This document shows, piece after piece, positions 60,349 through 64,000 of a DNA stretch of 64,000 nucleotides. Each line of letters opens with the position of its first letter. Positions within the stretch are counted from its first letter, which is position 1. The position numbers and the translations under genes are program-made. Origin of the DNA: Acidimicrobiia bacterium (GTDB lineage Bacteria > Actinomycetota > Acidimicrobiia > IMCC26256 > PALSA-610); the NCBI GenBank assembly GCA_027494135.1, contig JAOSJK010000001.1:1467378-1531377 (forward strand), written 5' to 3'. The notes below the pieces were generated by a model, which was not told the DNA's origin, did not search any database, and was given only the letters and a program-made list of their open reading frames with translations.

Positions 60349-61866
60349 ATGAGGACGAAGATCACGCGGGCTCTCCTCTCCGTCTTCGACAAGGAGGGCC
60401 TCGCCGACCTTGCCGGGGCGCTCTCCGACCTCGGCGTCGAGCTCGTCTCCTCGGGCGGGACGGCCACTGCCATAGAGGCTGCCGGGCTGCCCGTGACCCG
60501 GGTCGACGACGTCACCGGGAGCCCCGAGATGCTCGAGCACCGGGTCGTGACGCTCCACCCGGCCATCCACGGCGGGATCCTCGCCGACCTCGGCAAGGAG
60601 AGCCACAGGGCCGACTTGGAGCGCCTGGGCATCAGGCCGTTCGACCTGGTCGTGTCCAACCTCTACCCGTTCCTGGAGCGCCCCGACGTCGAGACGATCG
60701 ACATCGGGGGCCCGACGATGGTGCGCGCCGCGGCCAAGAACCATGCCTGGGTCACGATCGTCACCTCGCCGGCCCAGTACGCGCCGCTGCTCGAGGAGCT
60801 GAGGGCGAACGACGGCGCGGTCGGCGACGAGACCCGCCGCGCCTTCGCGCTAGAGGCGTTCGCGCACACCGCCGCATACGACGCGGCGATCGTGCAGTGG
60901 CTCCAGGAGAGCGAGGCGCTACCCCGCCACCTGGTCGTCCCCCTCGAGCGGACAGACGAGGAGCTCCGATACGGCGAGAACCCCCACCAGCGAGCCGCGC
61001 GCTACCGCAGGCGCGGAACGACATCGTGGTGGGACGGCGTAGTGCAGCATGGCGGCCTCGCCCTCTCTTACCTCAACTTCTACGACGCCGACGCGGCGTG
61101 GCGACTCGTCCACGACCTGGGCGACGCGCCCGCGTGCGCCGTCATCAAGCACGCCAACCCGTGCGGGGTGGCCGTCGACGCCGACCTCGCCACCGCCTAC
61201 GAGAGGGCACTGGCCTGCGACGAACGCTCCGCGTTCGGCGGGATCGTCGCCCTCAACCGCCCGGTAGACGCCGCGACCGTCGAGCGCATGGTCGCCGGCC
61301 CGCAAGCCGACGTGGTGATCGCCCCCGGATACGGGCCGGGCACGGTCGAGGCGCTCGCCGCCAAGCGCAAGAACACCCGTGTGCTGGAGGCGCAACCGCC
61401 CGAGGCGCTCGGGCTCGACCTCCGGCAGATTTCGGGCGGATTCCTGGTACAGGACGCCCACTCGTTCGTGGCGGGCCGCGACCAGTGGAAGGTCGTGACC
61501 GAGGCGGCGCCCACCGACGCCCAGTGGGCCGACATCGAGCTCGCGTGGCGCGTCTGCGGGCACGTCAAGTCGAACGCGATCGTGCTGGTGAAGGACGGGC
61601 AGGCGGTCGGCGTCGGTGCGGGCCAGCAGAACAGGGTCGAATCGGGCGAGATCGCGGCGAAGAAGGCGGCAGGGAGAGCGGTTGGCGGTGCCTGTGCCTC
61701 CGACGCGTTCTACCCGTTCCCCGACGGGGTCGAGGCCGCTGCGTCGGCAGGAGTCGCGGCGGTGGTACAGCCCGGCGGCTCCGTTGGCGACAAGGCCGTG
61801 ATCGCGCGCGCCGACGAGCTCGGCCTGGCGATGATCTTCACCGGTGAGCGGCACTTCCTGCACTGA
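60349..61866 (+). CDS. purH: Bifunctional AICAR formyltransferase/IMP cyclohydrolase
   Basis: Last two steps to IMP. 505 residues from ATG 60349. The cyclohydrolase domain starts LLSVFDKEGLADLAGALSDL, with SSGGTATAIEAAGLPVTRVD and HPAIHGGILA. The formyltransferase domain has RYGENPHQRAARY, VIKHANPCGVAVDADLATAY (active Lys and His) and ERSAFGGIVALNRPVD, ending with TGERHFLH. Length is somewhat short of the usual 520-530 and the frame is intact. It follows purN, as in mycobacteria. Confidence 0.96.
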   Translation: MRTKITRALLSVFDKEGLADLAGALSDLGVELVSSGGTATAIEAAGLPVTRVDDVTGSPEMLEHRVVTLHPAIHGGILADLGKESHRADLERLGIRPFDLVVSNLYPFLERPDVETIDIGGPTMVRAAAKNHAWVTIVTSPAQYAPLLEELRANDGAVGDETRRAFALEAFAHTAAYDAAIVQWLQESEALPRHLVVPLERTDEELRYGENPHQRAARYRRRGTTSWWDGVVQHGGLALSYLNFYDADAAWRLVHDLGDAPACAVIKHANPCGVAVDADLATAYERALACDERSAFGGIVALNRPVDAATVERMVAGPQADVVIAPGYGPGTVEALAAKRKNTRVLEAQPPEALGLDLRQISGGFLVQDAHSFVAGRDQWKVVTEAAPTDAQWADIELAWRVCGHVKSNAIVLVKDGQAVGVGAGQQNRVESGEIAAKKAAGRAVGGACASDAFYPFPDGVEAAASAGVAAVVQPGGSVGDKAVIARADELGLAMIFTGERHFLH

Positions 61867-61901
61867 CGACGAGACGACGACGCGACGAGCGGAGGGCGAC
61901 G

Positions 61902-62765
61902 GTGACTGCGACGATTCTCGACGGTAGGGCCAAGGCAGCGGAGGTCAAGGACGAGCTCCGCGCCCGCGTAGCGGCGCTCGCCGAGCGTGGCGTCACTCCC
62001 GGACTGGCAACGGTCCTGATCGGCGACGACCCGGGCTCGCACGTTTACGTCCGCAGCAAGCACCGTGCCTGCGCCGACCTGGGCGTCGCCTCGTGGAGGC
62101 ACGACCTCGCCGCCGACTCGTCGCGAGAGGAGGTGCTCGACCTGATCGCGCAGCTCAACGCGAATCCCCAGGTCGACGGATACCTGATCCAGTACCCGGT
62201 CCCCGACCACCTCGACTACTCGGAGCTGATCCTCGCCGTCGACCCGACGAAGGACGTCGACGGTCTGCACCCGCAGAACCTCGGGTTCCTAGCGCTCGGG
62301 GTGCCCGGCCACCCGAGGCCCGGTACGCCGCAGGGCATCGTGGAGCTGCTGGTTCGGCACAAGGTGCCGATCGAGGAGCGCCACGTCGTGATCGTCGGGC
62401 GGGGGCCCACCGTCGGAAGGCCCCTCTCGATGCTCCTGTCGTTGAAGGCCGAGCACGCGAACGCGACCGTCACGCAGTGCCACACCGGCACGCACTTCCT
62501 CCCCGAGTTCACACGTCAGGCAGACATCCTCGTCGCCGCGACCGGGAGAGCGGAGCTGATCACGGCCGACATGGTCAAGCCCGGCGCAGCCGTTCTCGAT
62601 GTGGGCATCACGCGCACCGACGAGGGGATCGCCGGTGACGTCGCCGGCGACGTGATGGATGTGGCCGCTTGGGTCGCTCCGGTACCGGGCGGGGTCGGCC
62701 CGATGACGATCGCGATGCTGCTGCGCTCGACCGTCGAGGCGGCCGAGCGGAGGGCCGGAGCATGA
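61902..62765 (+). CDS. folD: Methylene-tetrahydrofolate dehydrogenase/cyclohydrolase
   Basis: FolD makes 10-formyl-tetrahydrofolate, needed by PurN and PurH. 287 residues from GTG 61902. The catalytic YVRSKHRAC (Tyr and Lys), VDGYLIQYPVPDHLDY, DPTKDVDGLHPQNLG and the NADP-binding VIVGRGPTVGRPLSMLL are clear, with PGGVGPMTIAML at the end. QYPVP replaces the commoner QLPLP. The frame is intact. It overlaps the next small gene by 4 bases. Confidence 0.95.
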   Translation: MTATILDGRAKAAEVKDELRARVAALAERGVTPGLATVLIGDDPGSHVYVRSKHRACADLGVASWRHDLAADSSREEVLDLIAQLNANPQVDGYLIQYPVPDHLDYSELILAVDPTKDVDGLHPQNLGFLALGVPGHPRPGTPQGIVELLVRHKVPIEERHVVIVGRGPTVGRPLSMLLSLKAEHANATVTQCHTGTHFLPEFTRQADILVAATGRAELITADMVKPGAAVLDVGITRTDEGIAGDVAGDVMDVAAWVAPVPGGVGPMTIAMLLRSTVEAAERRAGA

Positions 62766-62986
62766 CTGCCAATCCCGAGCACTCACCTGGCGCCGCAGCG
62801 GAAGCGTGTCCGCTCTGCGGTGCACCCGTCGCCCCCGGCTCGCCGCGGTGCGCGGAGTGCGGCCTGCACCAGTCGACGGGGCCGGAGAGACCGAACCCGT
62901 TCACCGCCGCGAGCCTCTGGGCGCTCGCCGGCCTTCTCGCCGTCGTCTATGCCCTCACGGTCGTCGCGGTCATGGTCGCCCGCTGA
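62762..62986 (+). CDS. Zinc-ribbon plus single-helix membrane protein
   Basis: 74 residues from ATG 62762, overlapping folD by 4 bases (ATGA). An N-terminal zinc ribbon (CPLCGAPVAPGSPRCAECG) is followed by a linker with PNPFTAASLW and one membrane helix (about residues 50-71, rich in Ala, Leu and Val). Small proteins of this build are common after folD in actinobacteria; the function is unknown. Confidence 0.8.
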   Translation: MTANPEHSPGAAAEACPLCGAPVAPGSPRCAECGLHQSTGPERPNPFTAASLWALAGLLAVVYALTVVAVMVAR

Positions 62987-63046
62987 GGCGTCCTGCTCGG
63001 CTCGACCCGACCGCGCGTACCGGCGGTTGGTCGGAGCGGCGGCTCA

Positions 63047-63483
63047 TCAGGAGCTAGCACGCGCGAAGGCGGCAATCTCGCGCACGTACGCCGGGTAGGC
63101 GTCGAGCAACACGCCGATCGCCTCTGCAACGGACTCAACGCGAATGTCGGCGTAGCGATGGACGAGGACGTTGCGCAGGCCCGCGGTCGGGGCAAGCCGC
63201 TCGGCGAGCTCTGCGGAGAGAGCGTTGGCGCGCGCTGCGGCCTCGAATGATGATCGACCGGTATCCGGGGCTACGCCGAGAACTGAAGCGGCGATGTGCG
63301 CGTTCACGTCGACTGCCAGATCCACGATCACCTGGATGAGGCGCTCGGATGCGGCACGGGTGAGGGGCTCATCGCGTAGGCGGTCGGCGGAGATCCCCCG
63401 TAGGGGGATAGCTCGTCGAGCGCCGTTCTGATCAGCGTCAGCCGCGCGGTGACGACGCCGATGTCGAGGAGCGAAGGTGTCAT
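63047..63483 (-). CDS. HepT-like HEPN-domain toxin (one apparent frameshift)
   Basis: About 146 residues after repair. The start ATG 63483 overlaps the upstream antitoxin stop by 4 bases. The N-terminal helix (TPSLLDIGVVTARLTLIRTA) is followed by a break at about 63395-63405, where one C is missing from a run, then ISADRLRDEPLTRAASERLI. The HEPN catalytic pattern Rx4-6H is seen as RNVLVHRYADI, near residue 110. HepT proteins are RNases held inactive by MntA. The break may be a sequence error or true loss of the toxin. Confidence 0.85.
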
Positions 63484-63893
63484 CTCGCGAGCAGGTCGAG
63501 CTGGAGAGCGCGGAGCCAGGCCGTGTCGCGCCGCTCGGCGAGCGCCGCCATCTGGGCGATCGCGTATGCACCCGGCTCGTCCTCGTAGAGCGGGGTGCCG
63601 ACGAGAGCCTCCGCGCGCAAGACGGGGCCGGCATCATCGAGGAGGGCCAGGTCGACACGGTCGCAACCCGAGACGCGGGTCAGGGCGTCGATGAGGCCGA
63701 GCACGTCTGGGGCGCCCCGGAAGCTCACAGCGACGTCGAGGTCGTTGGGCTCCTTGGCCCCATCTCTCGCCGCAGTCCCGAACAACCCGAGCAGGCGTAC
63801 ACCCAGTAGGCGGCACAAGTTGTCGAGCTCTCCGGAGTCGGCGGCCGCGACCAACCGTCGAGCTCCCTCACGGACTCCGGCATCGTCGTTCAC
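63480..63893 (-). CDS. MntA-like nucleotidyltransferase antitoxin
   Basis: 137 residues from GTG 63893. The minimal nucleotidyltransferase signature is GTAARDGAKEPNDLDVAVSF (G-x-A-R ... D-x-D, about residues 38-57), followed by a third acidic residue in CDRVDLALLDDAG. In the type VII HEPN/MNT systems this enzyme adds AMP to the HEPN toxin. It precedes the HepT-like gene in one operon. The 107 bases after it to the window end hold nothing I recognise. Confidence 0.88.
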   Translation of the reverse strand: MNDDAGVREGARRLVAAADSGELDNLCRLLGVRLLGLFGTAARDGAKEPNDLDVAVSFRGAPDVLGLIDALTRVSGCDRVDLALLDDAGPVLRAEALVGTPLYEDEPGAYAIAQMAALAERRDTAWLRALQLDLLAR

Positions 63894-64000
63894 GTCCGGT
63901 CATGGTACCGACGGGGTGTGGTAGCAGCGCGTCTCGTCGATCCGGGCCGCGTTGGGCCCTGGGGCCCCGCCATTCGCTGCAAGTGCGGGCGAAGTACTAC

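Overview
The window is a GC-rich stretch from an actinobacterium, most likely outside the well-studied orders; an Acidimicrobiia-like lineage fits but cannot be proved from 64 kb. The signs are many GTG starts, strongly C/G-ending codons, a GuaB3-type IMP dehydrogenase relative, the order rplM-rpsI-glmM, and the order pcrA - small membrane gene - sucCD - four-helix membrane genes - purN-purH, which is also the order known from mycobacteria. There are no rRNA or tRNA genes, no CRISPR array and no transposase, and no gene-free stretch exceeds about 250 bases.

Layout. 1-4854: end of rpoB and all of rpoC. 4925-9475: str operon (rpsL, rpsG, fusA, tuf) behind a good sigma-70-type promoter. 9632-21559: S10-spc-type ribosomal cluster from rpsJ to secY and adk. 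21612-26745: map, then infA, rpmJ, rpsM, rpsK, rpsD, rpoA, rplQ, truA. 26778-28989: a reverse-strand lipoprotein and an oddly built phosphatase-fold protein. 29137-31353: rplM, rpsI, glmM. 31480-34932: a giant glucosamine-6-phosphate-synthase-like gene. 34954-42635: nnr, a CBS protein, alr, a hydrolase, a uracil-DNA glycosylase and the t6A/RimI set tsaE-tsaB-rimI-tsaD. 42659-43200: a CIRCE-controlled single groES with its own terminator. 43201-45057: an acetyltransferase/phosphotransferase pair between two imperfect direct repeats. 45039-48767: acyl-CoA synthetase, Nudix hydrolase, MFS exporter. 48912-52205: guaB3, guaA, dtd. 52327-57949: pcrA, a membrane protein, a B12-binding mutase subunit, sucC, sucD. 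58000-59560: three related four-helix membrane proteins. 59687-62986: purN, purH, folD, a zinc-ribbon membrane protein. 63047-63893: a HEPN/MNT toxin-antitoxin pair.

How they work together. Most of the window is the core of transcription, translation, protein export, cell-wall precursor supply (glmM, GlmS-like, alr) and purine/folate synthesis (guaA, purN, purH, folD). The accessory parts are the 26.8-29.0 kb pair, the 43.2-45.0 kb resistance-type pair and the terminal toxin-antitoxin pair.

Quality warning. About 28 small indels break the reading frames of about 24 genes, including essential single-copy ones (rpoA, secY, fusA, guaA and several ribosomal proteins). They sit mostly in G/C runs or in GCGC tracts, and each can be repaired by one or two bases. 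I read them as sequence errors, not as pseudogenes, and I give such genes their full repaired span. The two most unusual intact protein designs are the 1150-residue GlmS-like enzyme and the phosphatase-fold protein whose usual C-terminal half lies at its N-terminus.
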